This document shows positions 8,877 through 17,256 of a DNA stretch of 64,000 nt, piece by piece. Positions within the stretch are counted from its first letter, which is position 1, and every line of letters begins with the position of its first letter. Source of the DNA: Streptomyces fradiae (GTDB lineage Bacteria; Actinomycetota; Actinomycetes; Streptomycetales; Streptomycetaceae); assembly GCF_041270065.1 (NCBI RefSeq), contig NZ_CP065958.1, positions 1,116,001-1,180,000 of the forward strand, read 5' to 3'. Below the pieces are notes generated by a model. The model was given only the letters and a program-made list of their open reading frames with translations, did no database searches and had not been told where the DNA came from. The translations under genes were made by a program, and so were the position numbers.

Positions 8877-9002
8877 GGAAATCAGTCCACCTTCCGCGAA
8901 TTGGCCATGGTTGGCATGTCGTCCCCCGCCACAGAGTGTCATGAGCCAGTCCACTTTCACCACCCAGGCTCCGTCCGAGCCGTCACACAAGGGGGCATTC
9001 CT
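8877..9002. promoter_or_regulatory. Divergent mocR-yczE control region with repeated operator-like element
   Basis: Direct repeats CAGTCCACCTT (8883-8893) and CAGTCCACTTT (8947-8957) lie next to the mocR start and just before the yczE start. Read on the minus strand they are AAGGTGGACTG and AAAGTGGACTG. This resembles the AAAGTGG-type site reported for the actinobacterial MocR regulator PdxR, a comparison made from memory. A TTGGCA (8911-8916) with GAGTGT 17 bp on could be the yczE promoter. Assignment is by position and repetition only. Confidence 0.5.
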
Positions 9003-9701
9003 TTGTCCGTCGCCTCCGGTCTCCGCGGCCGGCTGTCCCTCGCCTCCGGCCCCCGCGGCCGGCACCTCACCCGCCGGCTCGTCCAGCTCTACGCCGGTCT
9101 GGCGCTCTACGGCGTGAGCTCGGCGCTGCTCGTGCGCGGCGGGCTCGGTCTGGAGCCCTGGGGGGTGCTGCACCAGGGGCTCGCCGAGCGGACCGGGCTG
9201 ACCATCGGTGTGGTGTCGATCATCGTGGGCGCGGTCGTGCTGCTGCTGTGGATCCCGATCCGGCAGAGGCCGGGCCTGGGCACGGTGTCGAACGTCTTCG
9301 TCATCGGCCTGGCGATGGACGGCACGCTGGCCCTGGTGCCGGAGATCGACGGGCTGCCGGCCGAGATCGCGCTGATGCTGCTCGGCATCGTGCTCAACGG
9401 CGTGGCCACCGGCCTCTACATCGCGGCCCGCTTCGGCCCGGGCCCGCGCGACGGCCTGATGACGGGTCTGCACCGGCTCACCGGCCGGTCGATCCGGCTC
9501 GTGCGGACGGCGATCGAGATCGCCGTCGTCGCCACCGGCTTCCTGCTCGGCGGCTCGGTCGGCGTCGGCACGGTGCTGTACGCGCTGGCCATCGGCCCCC
9601 TCGCCCAGTTCTTCCTGCGCTTCTTCGCCGTGCCCGGGGAGGGCTCCGGCAGCACTCCGGTCGCCTCGGGGACACCGGGGCAGGCCATACTGCGGCGGTG
9701 A
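9003..9701 (+). CDS. yczE: YczE/YyaS/YitT-family membrane protein
   Basis: A 232-aa integral membrane protein with about five helices, including LVQLYAGLALYGVSSALLV, VSIIVGAVVLLLWIPI, LMLLGIVLNGVATGLYI and IEIAVVATGFLLGG. It has the family hallmark FGPGPRDGLMTGLHR. The start is TTG 9003, because AAGGGGG lies seven bases upstream and conserved sequence begins soon after. YczE proteins have no established transport substrate. The divergent MocR gene is its likely regulator. The GDPD gene overlaps its stop by 4 bp. Confidence 0.85.
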   Translation: MSVASGLRGRLSLASGPRGRHLTRRLVQLYAGLALYGVSSALLVRGGLGLEPWGVLHQGLAERTGLTIGVVSIIVGAVVLLLWIPIRQRPGLGTVSNVFVIGLAMDGTLALVPEIDGLPAEIALMLLGIVLNGVATGLYIAARFGPGPRDGLMTGLHRLTGRSIRLVRTAIEIAVVATGFLLGGSVGVGTVLYALAIGPLAQFFLRFFAVPGEGSGSTPVASGTPGQAILRR

Positions 9702-10465
9702 CTCGCGTACGCCACCCCTACCTCGACCACCCGGCTCCGCTGCTGCCCTTCGCCCACCGCGGCGGCACGGCGGACGGCCTGGAGAACACCGCGGCCGCCT
9801 TCCGGCGGGCCGCCGCGGCCGGATACCGGTACTTCGAGACCGATGTGCACACCACCGCCGACGGACGGCTCGTCGCCTTCCACGACGCGACCCTGGACCG
9901 GGTGACCGACACCGGGGGCCGGATCCGGGACCTGCCGTGGGCGGCGGTGGCCGAGGCCCGGGTCGCGGGCAAGGAGCCGCTGCCGCTCTTCGAGGACCTC
10001 CTGGAGGAGTTCCCGGAGGCCCGCTGGAACGTCGACATGAAGGCCGAGTCGGCGCTGGTCCCGCTGCTCGACCTGATCGGCCGGACCGACGCCTGGGACC
10101 GGGTCTGTGTGAGCTCCTTCACCGAGGCGCGGATCGCCCGGGCGCAGCAGCTGGCCGGACCGCGGCTCGCCACCTCGTACGGCATGACCGGCGTCGCCGC
10201 CCTGCGGCTGCGCTCCCTCGGCGTCCCCGTGCCGCTGCGCGCGGGCGCGGTCGCCGCCCAGGTCCCGGAGAGCCAGGCCGGCATCCCGGTGGTGGACCGC
10301 CGCTTCCTGCGCGAGGCGCACGCCCGCGGTCTGCAGGTGCACGTGTGGACGATCAACGAGCCGGAACGCATGCACGCCCTCCTGGACCTTGGCGTGGACG
10401 GCATCATGACCGATCATCTGGAGACGCTGCGGACCGTCCTCACCGACCGGGGACTGTGGGCCTGA
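9698..10465 (+). CDS. Glycerophosphodiester phosphodiesterase
   Basis: A 255-aa GDPD-family TIM-barrel enzyme that splits glycerophosphodiesters into sn-glycerol 3-phosphate and an alcohol. The N-terminal catalytic motif is complete: FAHRGGTADGLENTAAAF (HRG plus metal Glu), FETDVHTTADG (ExD) and FHDATLDRVTD (catalytic His). The C-terminal end is VHVWTINEP and GVDGIMTDH, also typical. No signal peptide is seen, so a cytoplasmic location is expected. GTG 9698 overlaps the yczE stop (GTGA), implying translational coupling. Confidence 0.92.
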   Translation: MTRVRHPYLDHPAPLLPFAHRGGTADGLENTAAAFRRAAAAGYRYFETDVHTTADGRLVAFHDATLDRVTDTGGRIRDLPWAAVAEARVAGKEPLPLFEDLLEEFPEARWNVDMKAESALVPLLDLIGRTDAWDRVCVSSFTEARIARAQQLAGPRLATSYGMTGVAALRLRSLGVPVPLRAGAVAAQVPESQAGIPVVDRRFLREAHARGLQVHVWTINEPERMHALLDLGVDGIMTDHLETLRTVLTDRGLWA

Positions 10466-10502
10466 GCGCTCAGCAGCACGCAGCACACACCAGAACGGGG
10501 CA

Positions 10503-10530
10503 CCCCGTGGCGCCACGAGGCACCACGGGG
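10503..10530. other. Hairpin upstream of the MFS gene
   Basis: An 8-bp inverted repeat CCCCGTGG/CCACGGGG with a 12-nt loop lies in the 85-bp gap before the MFS gene, ending about 20 bp before its start. It could be a weak terminator of the yczE-GDPD transcript or a leader structure; the sequence does not decide. Confidence 0.4.
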
Positions 10531-10550
10531 ACGAGCGAGGGGGCGCGGCC

Positions 10551-11924
10551 TTGACCGACGTCGACACTGACGGACAGCCGGACGGCCGGGCGGCCGACCC
10601 GGCCGAGCGGCGCCGGGAACAGCGCGGCTGGTACTTCTACGACTTCGCCTGCTCGGTCTACTCGACCAGCGTCCTCACCGTGTTCCTGGGGCCGTATCTG
10701 ACCTCGGTGGCGAAGGCGGCGGCGGACCCGGAGGGCTTCGTGCACCCGCTGGGCATCCCCGTGCGGGCCGGTTCCCTCTTCGCGTACGCCGTCTCCGCGT
10801 CGATCGTCGTCGCGGTTCTGCTGATGCCGCTGGTCGGCGCGGCGGCGGACCGCACGGGCCGGAAGAAGCCGCTGCTCGCGGCCGCGGCGTACGTGGGCGC
10901 GGCGGCGACGACCGGGATGTTCTTCCTGGGCGGGGAGCGCTATCTGCTCGGCGCGTTCCTGCTGATCGTGGCGAACGCCTCGCTGTCGGTGTCGATGGTG
11001 CTCTACAACGCCTATCTGCCGCAGATCGCCGAGCCCGACGAGCGGGACGCGGTCTCCTCGCGCGGCTGGGCCTTCGGCTACACCTCCGGGGCCCTGGTCC
11101 TGGTGCTCAACCTGGTCGTGTACTCGGGGCACGAGTCCTTCGGTCTGTCGGAGGGCGCGGCGGTGCGGATCTGTCTGGCCTCGGCCGGACTGTGGTGGGG
11201 CGCCTTCACCCTGGTGCCGCTGCGCCGGCTGCGGGACCGGCGGGTGGAGCGGGCCGGCGGCGCGCCCGGCGAGGGCGCGGTGGGCAGCGGCTGGAAGCAG
11301 CTGCGGGCCACCCTGAAGGACATGCGGCGGCACCCGCTGACGCTGTCCTTCCTGCTGGCGTACCTCATCTACAACGACGGCGTGCAGACGGTGATCTCGC
11401 AGGCCTCGGTGTACGGCTCCGAGGAGCTGGGCCTGGACCAGACGACGCTCATCACGGCGGTGCTGCTCGTCCAGGTGCTGGCGGTGGCGGGGGCGCTCGG
11501 GATGGGCCGGATGGCCCGCTCGTACGGCGCGAAGCGCACGATCCTCGGCTCGCTCGCGGTGTGGACGCTGATCCTGGCGGCGGGCTACTTCCTGCCGGCC
11601 GGCGCGCCGGTCTTCTTCTACTGCCTGGCGGCGGCGATCGGCCTGGTCCTGGGCGGCAGCCAGGCGCTGTCGCGCTCGCTGTTCTCGCATCTGGTGCCGC
11701 GCGGCAAGGAGGCGGAGTACTTCTCCGCGTACGAGATGAGCGACCGCGGGCTCAGCTGGCTGGGGCCATTGGTGTTCGGTCTCGCGTATCAGCTGACCGG
11801 AAGCTATCGGGATGCCATCATCTCCCTGGTGATCTTCTTCGCGATCGGCTTCGTGCTCCTGGCGCGGGTGCCGGTTCGGGCCGCGGTGGCGGCCGCGGGC
11901 AATCCCGTTCCGGCCCGGATTTAG
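10551..11924 (+). CDS. MFS transporter, UMF1/Atg22-like family
   Basis: A 457-aa permease with about twelve hydrophobic segments. The start GWYFYDFACSVYSTSVLTVFLGPYL is the characteristic first helix of the UMF1 (Atg22-like) MFS family. The loop after helices 2-3 is AADRTGRKKPLL, the MFS signature. A cytoplasmic Arg-rich loop lies near residues 220-260. The substrate is unknown; family members are linked to amino-acid or drug efflux. It starts at TTG 10551, preceded by AGGGGG. It is in the same direction as the GDPD gene and rbpA. Confidence 0.88.
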   Translation: MTDVDTDGQPDGRAADPAERRREQRGWYFYDFACSVYSTSVLTVFLGPYLTSVAKAAADPEGFVHPLGIPVRAGSLFAYAVSASIVVAVLLMPLVGAAADRTGRKKPLLAAAAYVGAAATTGMFFLGGERYLLGAFLLIVANASLSVSMVLYNAYLPQIAEPDERDAVSSRGWAFGYTSGALVLVLNLVVYSGHESFGLSEGAAVRICLASAGLWWGAFTLVPLRRLRDRRVERAGGAPGEGAVGSGWKQLRATLKDMRRHPLTLSFLLAYLIYNDGVQTVISQASVYGSEELGLDQTTLITAVLLVQVLAVAGALGMGRMARSYGAKRTILGSLAVWTLILAAGYFLPAGAPVFFYCLAAAIGLVLGGSQALSRSLFSHLVPRGKEAEYFSAYEMSDRGLSWLGPLVFGLAYQLTGSYRDAIISLVIFFAIGFVLLARVPVRAAVAAAGNPVPARI

Positions 11925-11950
11925 ACGCGGGAGTGAAAGGGCGGTAGTGT
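11921..11950 (+). promoter_or_regulatory. Possible housekeeping promoter upstream of rbpA
   Basis: TTAGAC (11921-11926), an 18-bp spacer and TAGTGT (11945-11950) fit a HrdB-type promoter. The -35 overlaps the stop of the MFS gene. It would give a leader of about 220 nt for rbpA in addition to the SigR-type promoter. Confidence 0.45.
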
Positions 11951-12092
11951 ACGCGTTTGGCCTGCCAGGCGGACCGTTACTGCGTACTGACTTGGTGAAG
12001 ACGTTGAGTGACATCTCATGCCAGATGTGACAAAACGGGCACTGGTGGGTACAAAAAGGGGCGGCACGACGGGCGACGCATGACCCGGAACG

Positions 12093-12118
12093 GGAATCTT
12101 TACCGCCGACCGGACGTT
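12093..12118 (+). promoter_or_regulatory. SigR-type promoter of rbpA
   Basis: GGAAT (12093-12097) and GTT (12116-12118) are separated by exactly 18 bp. This is the consensus of the thiol-oxidative-stress sigma factor SigR in Streptomyces, whose regulon is known to include rbpA. The site is 61 bp before the rbpA start codon. Confidence 0.88.
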
Positions 12119-12179
12119 GACCGGATGACGACGACAGCGACACCTGTCCTGTGGGCGACAAGCCCGGGAGGCACGATTC

Positions 12180-12554
12180 ATGAGTGAGCGAGCTCTTCGC
12201 GGCACGCGCCTCGTGGTGACCAGCTACGAGACCGACCGCGGCATCGATCTGGCCCCGCGCCAGGCGGTGGAGTACGCATGCGAGAAGGGCCATCGTTTCG
12301 AGATGCCCTTCTCGGTCGAGGCGGAGATTCCGCCGGAGTGGGAGTGCAAGGTCTGCGGAAGCCAGGCGCTCCTGGTGGACGGGGACGGCCCCGAGGAGAA
12401 GAAGGGCAAGCCTGCGCGTACGCACTGGGACATGCTCATGGAGCGGCGCACCCGCGAGGAGCTGGAGGAGGTGCTGGCCGAGCGGCTGGCGGTCCTTCGG
12501 TCCGGCGCCATGAACATCGCCGTGCATCCGCGCGACAGCCGCAAGTCCGCCTGA
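12180..12554 (+). CDS. rbpA: RNA polymerase-binding protein RbpA
   Basis: A 124-aa actinobacterial protein that binds group 1/2 sigma factors and RNA polymerase and stabilises the open complex. The sequence is diagnostic: N-terminal TRLVVTSYETDRG, a core with a Cys pair (YACEKGHRFEMPF and WECKVCGSQALLVDG) and the sigma-interaction helix ARTHWDMLMERRTREELEEVLAERL. ATG 12180 follows GGGAGG. The upstream GGAAT-N18-GTT promoter indicates induction by SigR during disulfide stress. It is monocistronic, ending at a strong hairpin shared with fxsA. Confidence 0.97.
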   Translation: MSERALRGTRLVVTSYETDRGIDLAPRQAVEYACEKGHRFEMPFSVEAEIPPEWECKVCGSQALLVDGDGPEEKKGKPARTHWDMLMERRTREELEEVLAERLAVLRSGAMNIAVHPRDSRKSA

Positions 12555-12589
12555 CGGACACCAGGCCGGTGGCACGGCCATGAGAGATA

Positions 12590-12635
12590 CGCCGAGGGGC
12601 CCGGTACACGATGTCGTGTACCGGGCCCCTCGGCG
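12590..12635. terminator. Perfect 22-bp inverted repeat between rbpA and fxsA
   Basis: The arms at 12590-12611 and 12614-12635 are exactly complementary with a 2-nt centre. The repeat sits between convergent genes and so acts in both directions as a terminator. Confidence 0.9.
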
Positions 12636-12668
12636 TTCGCCTACGAGCGCCTACGAGCCCCGGGCGGG

Positions 12669-13268
12669 TCAGGGCATCAGGGGCGGGCGGGGCTCCTGGG
12701 GCCGCGACGAGCCCTGGGGCGCGTCCTCGCGGATGACCTCGCCCTGGACGACCTTTCCGTCGGGGCGGCGCATCCGGGCCTGCTGGAAGGCGTCCTGGAG
12801 GCTGCCGGGCGGCGCGGCGCTCATCCGGCGCTCCACGGTCCGCTCCGCGTACCGCCCGACGGCCGTGCGCACCTGCGGGATCAGCAGGAGCAGGCCGAGC
12901 GCGTCGGAGATCAGGCCGGGGATCATCAGGAGCAGTCCGCCGAGCATGAGGAAGCCGTTGCGGTCCTCGGCGGCGGCCCGGTCGGGCGCCTGGGGCGCCT
13001 CGCCGCGCTGGACCGCCTCCTGGGCGCGCTGGAAGGTGCCGGTGAGGTTGGCGAAGGCCCGCCGGCCGGCCCGCTTGATGACGGTGCCGCCGAGCACGGC
13101 GCCGGCCACCAGGAGCAGGAACACGGTGAACCCCCCCACCGCGTCCGCCACGACGGTGAGCAGCCAGATCTCCAGGACCAGCCAGACGGCGAGGCCCAGC
13201 GGGAGGAAGGTGCGGGCGCGGGAGCGCCGGGGGGCGTGGGCGGGAGAGGTCGGTGCGCCGGTCGTCAT
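12669..13268 (-). CDS. fxsA: FxsA-family membrane protein
   Basis: A 199-aa protein. Residues about 20-120 match FxsA: the two-helix region LPLGLAVWLVLEIWLLTVVADAVGGFTVFLLLVAG with TVIKRAGRRAF, then a third hydrophobic segment NGFLMLGGLLLMIPGLISDALGLLLLIP. E. coli FxsA modifies phage T7 exclusion by F; its function in actinomycetes is unknown. The C-terminal tail is polar and Pro/Arg-rich. It lies 67 bp downstream of ppm1 on the same strand. Confidence 0.9.
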   Translation of the reverse strand: MTTGAPTSPAHAPRRSRARTFLPLGLAVWLVLEIWLLTVVADAVGGFTVFLLLVAGAVLGGTVIKRAGRRAFANLTGTFQRAQEAVQRGEAPQAPDRAAAEDRNGFLMLGGLLLMIPGLISDALGLLLLIPQVRTAVGRYAERTVERRMSAAPPGSLQDAFQQARMRRPDGKVVQGEVIREDAPQGSSRPQEPRPPLMP

Positions 13269-13335
13269 GGACCCCAGTGTGCCTGGCGGCCCGCAGGAAC
13301 GTCGTAAAGGAGAGATCAGGGCCTGAAAGGGGCGA

Positions 13336-14109
13336 TCAGGGCTTGCGGCCGAGCAGCTTGCCGACCTTCTCGGCCCGGGCGCTCAGGCCCCATCCGGTGA
13401 CCCGCCACAGCGCCTCGACGACGATGTTCCGGCTCATCTTGGAGTCGCCGATCTCCCGCTCGACGAAGGTGATGGGCACCTCGACGACATGGAAGCCGGC
13501 GGCGACGGCGCGGCGCGCCAGGTCGACCTGGAAGCAGTAGCCGGCCGAGGCTACGTCGTCCAGGCCGAGGCCGAGCAGGGTCTCCTTGCGGAAGGCCCGG
13601 TAGCCGCCGGTGACGTCGCGGATCGGCACGTCGAGCATGAGCCGGGAGTAGAGGCTGCCGCCGCGCGAGATGAACTCGCGGGACTTGGGCCAGTTCACGA
13701 TCCGGCCGCCGGGCACCCAGCGGGAGCCGAGCACCAGGTCGGCGCCCTTGAGGGCGGTGAGCAGCCGGGGCAGCTCCTCGGGCTGGTGGGAGCCGTCGGC
13801 GTCCATCTCGACCAGGACGTCGTAGCCGTGCTCCATGCCCCAGCGGAAGCCCGCGAGGTAGGCGGCGCCGAGCCCTTCCTTGCCCTTGCGGTGCAGGACG
13901 TGGACGTGGTCGTCCTCGGCCGCGATCTCGTCGGCGAACTTGCCCGTGCCGTCGGGGCTGTTGTCGTCGGCGACGAGTACGTGCGCCTCCGGTACGGCCT
14001 CCCGTACGCGCGCGACGATCGGCTTGATGTTCTCCGCCTCGTTGTAGGTCGGGATGATCACCAAGGCCTCGCCGAGCGGGCCGTAACGCCTCTGGCCACC
14101 GTCGTTCAC
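13336..14109 (-). CDS. ppm1: Polyprenol-phosphate mannosyltransferase (Ppm1-type GT2)
   Basis: A 257-aa GT2 enzyme that transfers mannose from GDP-mannose to polyprenyl phosphate, providing the lipid donor for protein O-mannosylation and lipoglycans. It has ALVIIPTYNEAENI, the metal/nucleotide motifs VADDNSPDGT and VEMDADGSHQPE, and DVTGGYRAFRKE, all typical of DPM synthases. There is no C-terminal membrane domain, as in the soluble single-domain Streptomyces enzyme. GTG 14109 follows AAGGGG. A promoter candidate lies about 270 bp upstream. Confidence 0.93.
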   Translation of the reverse strand: MNDGGQRRYGPLGEALVIIPTYNEAENIKPIVARVREAVPEAHVLVADDNSPDGTGKFADEIAAEDDHVHVLHRKGKEGLGAAYLAGFRWGMEHGYDVLVEMDADGSHQPEELPRLLTALKGADLVLGSRWVPGGRIVNWPKSREFISRGGSLYSRLMLDVPIRDVTGGYRAFRKETLLGLGLDDVASAGYCFQVDLARRAVAAGFHVVEVPITFVEREIGDSKMSRNIVVEALWRVTGWGLSARAEKVGKLLGRKP

Positions 14110-14511
14110 TACTGCCCCTTCGGATACATACGCGAGCCCCCACCATAGCGAGCGATGCGCACGGGGTGCGGGATCGGGGCCCGGCGTCCTTCGGGCCGAC
14201 CCGGGATCCGCTGGCTGCGGATCGACCGAGGCCGTTGTCTACTGAACGCCGGGGCCCCACCCGGGTCGCACCCTCCGCCGGAAAAACCTTCCCTCGCCCC
14301 CGAGGCGCGGGCGGCGTTCGGTGCCTGCGTGGAGGTTTGAAACCGGTCGGACGTCCTTGGTGGACGCGCCGAACCTACCGGCCGGTCCCCGCCCGCTGTC
14401 AACACCCGTTTGACCTGCGGTGATGAACCGTCTCTGCAGGCGGTCCAGGAAGATCCGCAGGTCGCGGGCGAGCCCGGCTGGGTTCGAGCGGCGGTACGAA
14501 ATGTCCTTACG
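14110..14511. other. 402-bp intergenic region upstream of ppm1
   Basis: No supported gene. It separates ppm1 from the amidohydrolase gene, both on the minus strand. The only clear signal is a HrdB-like promoter on the minus strand at 14372-14402, listed separately. It would give a leader of about 255 nt, in which I see no known riboswitch pattern. Confidence 0.5.
14372..14402 (-). promoter_or_regulatory. Candidate promoter for ppm1
   Basis: On the minus strand TTGACA (14397-14402) is followed after 19 bp by TAGGTT (14372-14377). The -35 is a perfect consensus and the -10 fits TAnnnT, though the spacer is one or two bases long for a HrdB promoter. Confidence 0.55.
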
Positions 14512-16134
14512 TCACACGTTCGGCCGTACGAACACGGTCTGTCCGGACACCACCGTCTCCAGGCAGACCGGAAGATCGCCACCGGGGGACAGATCGGGCA
14601 GTCCGGGCGTTCCGGAGCGCGGGTCGGTCGACCAGCGGGCCACCCGGTCGTCCGGCGCCTGCACCACCAGTTCGCCGGTCCGCCAGATCGCGTAGTCCGC
14701 CGGGGCGCCCGGCACCAGGGTGCCGGCGTCGTCGCGGCCGACCGCGCGCCAGCCGCCGCGGGTGTGCGCGGTGAAGGCGGCCCGCACCGAGACCCGGTGC
14801 TCGGGCGTGCGGTGGAAGGCGGCGGCCCGCACGGTCCCCCACGGGTCCAGCGGGGTGACCGGACTGTCGGAGCCGAAGGCGAGCGGCACACCGGCCCGCA
14901 GCAGCGCCGCGTACGGGTTGAGGCCGCGGGCCCGCTCGACGCCGAGGCGGTCGGCGTACATGCCCTGCTCGCCGCCCCAGTACGCGTCGAAGGCCGGCTG
15001 CACCGAGGCGGTCAGGCCGAGCTCGGCGAAGGCGGCGATCGACTCGGGGCTGATCATCTCGGCGTGCTCGACGCGGTGCCGGGCGGCCCGGATCCGGGCC
15101 AGGCCGAGCTTCTCGGCGGCCGTCCGGACGCCTTCGACGACCGCGTCCACGGCGGCGTCGCCGATGGCGTGGAAGCCGCCCTGGAGGCCGGCCTCGGTGC
15201 AGGCCACGATGTGGGCGGCGACGGCGGCCGCGTCCAGGTGGGCGGTGCCGGTGTGCCCGGCGCCCGCGTGGTCGGCGTACGGGTCGTGCAGACAGGCGGT
15301 GTGCGAGCCGAGGGAGCCGTCGGCGAACAGGTCGCCGGCCGCGCCGAGGGCACCGAGACCGCGGGCCCGCTCGACGTCCAGGTCGGCCCAGTAGCCGACG
15401 ATCCGCGGGCCGGGCTCGCTGCGGGCCAGGTCGAGCAGACCGGTGAAGTCCTCCTCGGAGGAGATCTCCGGTCCGCCGCACTCGTGCAGGGTGCCGATGC
15501 CGAGCGAGGCGGCGTGCTCCCGGGCGGCCCGCTGGGCCTCGGTGCGCTGGCGCGGCGACAGGGCGGCGTAGGCGGCGGACCGTACGGCGTGGTGGGCGTC
15601 GCCGGTGAGCGGCTGCTGCCCGTCGTGGAAGCCGTCGAGCGCGCGGACGCCCGGCACCAGGTCGAGCAGCGCGGTGGTGACGACGGCCGAGTGGACGTCG
15701 ATCCGGGTGAGGTAGAGCGGCCGGCCGCCGGTGAGCTCGTCGAGCTCGGCGCGGGTGAGCGGGCGGCGCTCCGGCCAGCGGGCGGCGTCCCAGCCGTGCC
15801 CGATGAGGATCCGGTCGGCGGGGCGGGCCTCGGCGTAGCCGCGGATTCGCTGGGCGGCCTCGGCGAGCGAGCCGGCGGCGGACAGGTCGAGGCCGGTCAG
15901 CGCGAGGCCGGTGGCGGTGGTGTGCACATGGGCGTCGACGAACGCGGGGGTGACGAGCGCGCCGTCCAGGTCGACCACGTCGTCCACGCCGGCGACGAAG
16001 GCGTCGGCCGCGCCCTCCGAGCCGACCCAGGCGACGTGCCCGCGCTCCACCACCATGGCGGTGGCGAAGGGGTCGGCGGGGCTGTGGACTTCTCCACCGC
16101 GCAGCAGCACGGTGCGGTGTTCGTTCGCGCTCAT
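14512..16134 (-). CDS. YtcJ-like amidohydrolase
   Basis: A 540-aa metal-dependent hydrolase of the amidohydrolase superfamily. It starts with the short beta-sandwich part (LLRGGEVHSPADPFATAMVVERGHVAWVG) and the metal-binding VDAHVHTT at about residue 67. Later ligands are FHAIGDAAVDAV, EHAEMISPE and the catalytic Asp in FGSDSPVTPLDPWG. Relatives act on N-substituted formamides or cyclic amides; the substrate here is unknown. It is 56 bp downstream of the Lrp gene on the same strand. Confidence 0.9.
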   Translation of the reverse strand: MSANEHRTVLLRGGEVHSPADPFATAMVVERGHVAWVGSEGAADAFVAGVDDVVDLDGALVTPAFVDAHVHTTATGLALTGLDLSAAGSLAEAAQRIRGYAEARPADRILIGHGWDAARWPERRPLTRAELDELTGGRPLYLTRIDVHSAVVTTALLDLVPGVRALDGFHDGQQPLTGDAHHAVRSAAYAALSPRQRTEAQRAAREHAASLGIGTLHECGGPEISSEEDFTGLLDLARSEPGPRIVGYWADLDVERARGLGALGAAGDLFADGSLGSHTACLHDPYADHAGAGHTGTAHLDAAAVAAHIVACTEAGLQGGFHAIGDAAVDAVVEGVRTAAEKLGLARIRAARHRVEHAEMISPESIAAFAELGLTASVQPAFDAYWGGEQGMYADRLGVERARGLNPYAALLRAGVPLAFGSDSPVTPLDPWGTVRAAAFHRTPEHRVSVRAAFTAHTRGGWRAVGRDDAGTLVPGAPADYAIWRTGELVVQAPDDRVARWSTDPRSGTPGLPDLSPGGDLPVCLETVVSGQTVFVRPNV

Positions 16135-16190
16135 CCCACCAGGCTAGGACCTACGGAGACCCGGTTTGTCCCCCGGGCCCCGGGGACGTT

Positions 16191-16631
16191 CTAGATACGG
16201 GGCGGGCGGGCCTCGTACGGGGTGGAGAGCACGACCGTGGTGCGGCTGGAGACATGGGCCTGGGAGCGGATGCGGCTGAGCAGGTGCTCCAGCTCCAGCG
16301 GGGTGGCGACGCGCACCTTGAGGATGTAGTTCTCCTCGCCGGCGACGCTGTGGCAGGCCTCGATCTCGGGGATGTCGGCGAGCCGGTCGGGGGTGTCGTC
16401 GGGGGCGCTGGGGTCGAAGGGTTTCACCGAGATGAAGGCGGTGAGCGGCAGACCGACGGCCTCCGGGTCGACGACGGCGGCATAGCCGCGGATGACACCG
16501 CGCTGCTCGAGGCGGCGGACGCGCTGATGCACAGCCGAGGTGGACAGGCCGGTGGCCTTGCCCAGGTCGGTGTAGCTCATGCGCCCGTCCTTGACGAGCA
16601 ACTCGACGATCTGACGATCCAGCTCCTCCAT
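16191..16631 (-). CDS. Lrp/AsnC-family transcriptional regulator
   Basis: A 146-aa regulator. Residues 1-60 are the AsnC winged helix-turn-helix (LDRQIVELLVKDGRMSYTDLGKATGLSTSAVHQRVRRLEQRGVI). Residues about 65-140 are the RAM ligand-binding domain with the ferredoxin-like fold (HSVAGEENYILKVRVA). Such proteins respond to amino acids and form octamers. It is divergent from the small C-x2-C protein gene and probably leads the transcript to the amidohydrolase. Confidence 0.93.
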   Translation of the reverse strand: MEELDRQIVELLVKDGRMSYTDLGKATGLSTSAVHQRVRRLEQRGVIRGYAAVVDPEAVGLPLTAFISVKPFDPSAPDDTPDRLADIPEIEACHSVAGEENYILKVRVATPLELEHLLSRIRSQAHVSSRTTVVLSTPYEARPPRI

Positions 16632-16866
16632 GCGGTGACCCTATTGCCCCGGCGGGACCGGGGCACAGCCGGGGGCGGTCCGTATGCCGGTGTTCGCCGG
16701 TGTTCGGGGCATCCGGGAGGCACCTGCGAGCGGCATGTGACGAACGCCACAGGCATCTCGGGGTCTGGGGCGTGACCTCACGGTTATGCGGCGGGCCGCA
16801 TGGGAATTGCTTGCTGTGGTCGAGGCCACTCAGATCCGGCCGACCCGTCCGAGGGGGAGATTCTCC

Positions 16867-17235
16867 ATGCAGGAGCCTGTTGATTCCGTCGACACCGTCG
16901 ACGAGCTCGACGCGTACGACACCTTTGAGATGTACCGGGTGATCTGCCCGGACTGCGAGCAGCCGATCGCGCTGCTCGCGGACGAGGACGTCCTGCCGGA
17001 GCACGCGCTCTGCCCGACGCCGTGGAACCCCTTCGTGCTCACGGTCTGCTCCGGCACCGGCCGCGCCGCCGCCGAGGCGGGCGCCGCCGACGACACCCTG
17101 GAGGTCCAGGAGCAGGACACCGCCCTGCTCCTGACGCTGCCTCAGGGCCTCGACTGGCGGATGCAGCCGTTCTCGCACGTGGGCGGACCGGGCTCGCGCC
17201 CGATCAAGCCGGCCCAGCTGCGCCGCGCGGCCTGA
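16867..17235 (+). CDS. Conserved small acidic protein with Cys pair
   Basis: A 122-aa acidic protein with VICPDCEQPIALLADEDVLPEHALCP. The C-x2-C pair and a third Cys suggest a small zinc-binding knuckle. The second half (DTLEVQEQDTALLLTLPQGLDWRMQPFSH) is conserved-looking but matches nothing I recognise. ATG 16867 is preferred over ATG 16786 because GGGGGAG lies just before it and the acidic conserved region starts there. It is divergent from the Lrp gene. Function unknown. Confidence 0.75.
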   Translation: MQEPVDSVDTVDELDAYDTFEMYRVICPDCEQPIALLADEDVLPEHALCPTPWNPFVLTVCSGTGRAAAEAGAADDTLEVQEQDTALLLTLPQGLDWRMQPFSHVGGPGSRPIKPAQLRRAA

Positions 17236-17256
17236 GCCCGTCCGGGCCCGGGGCCC

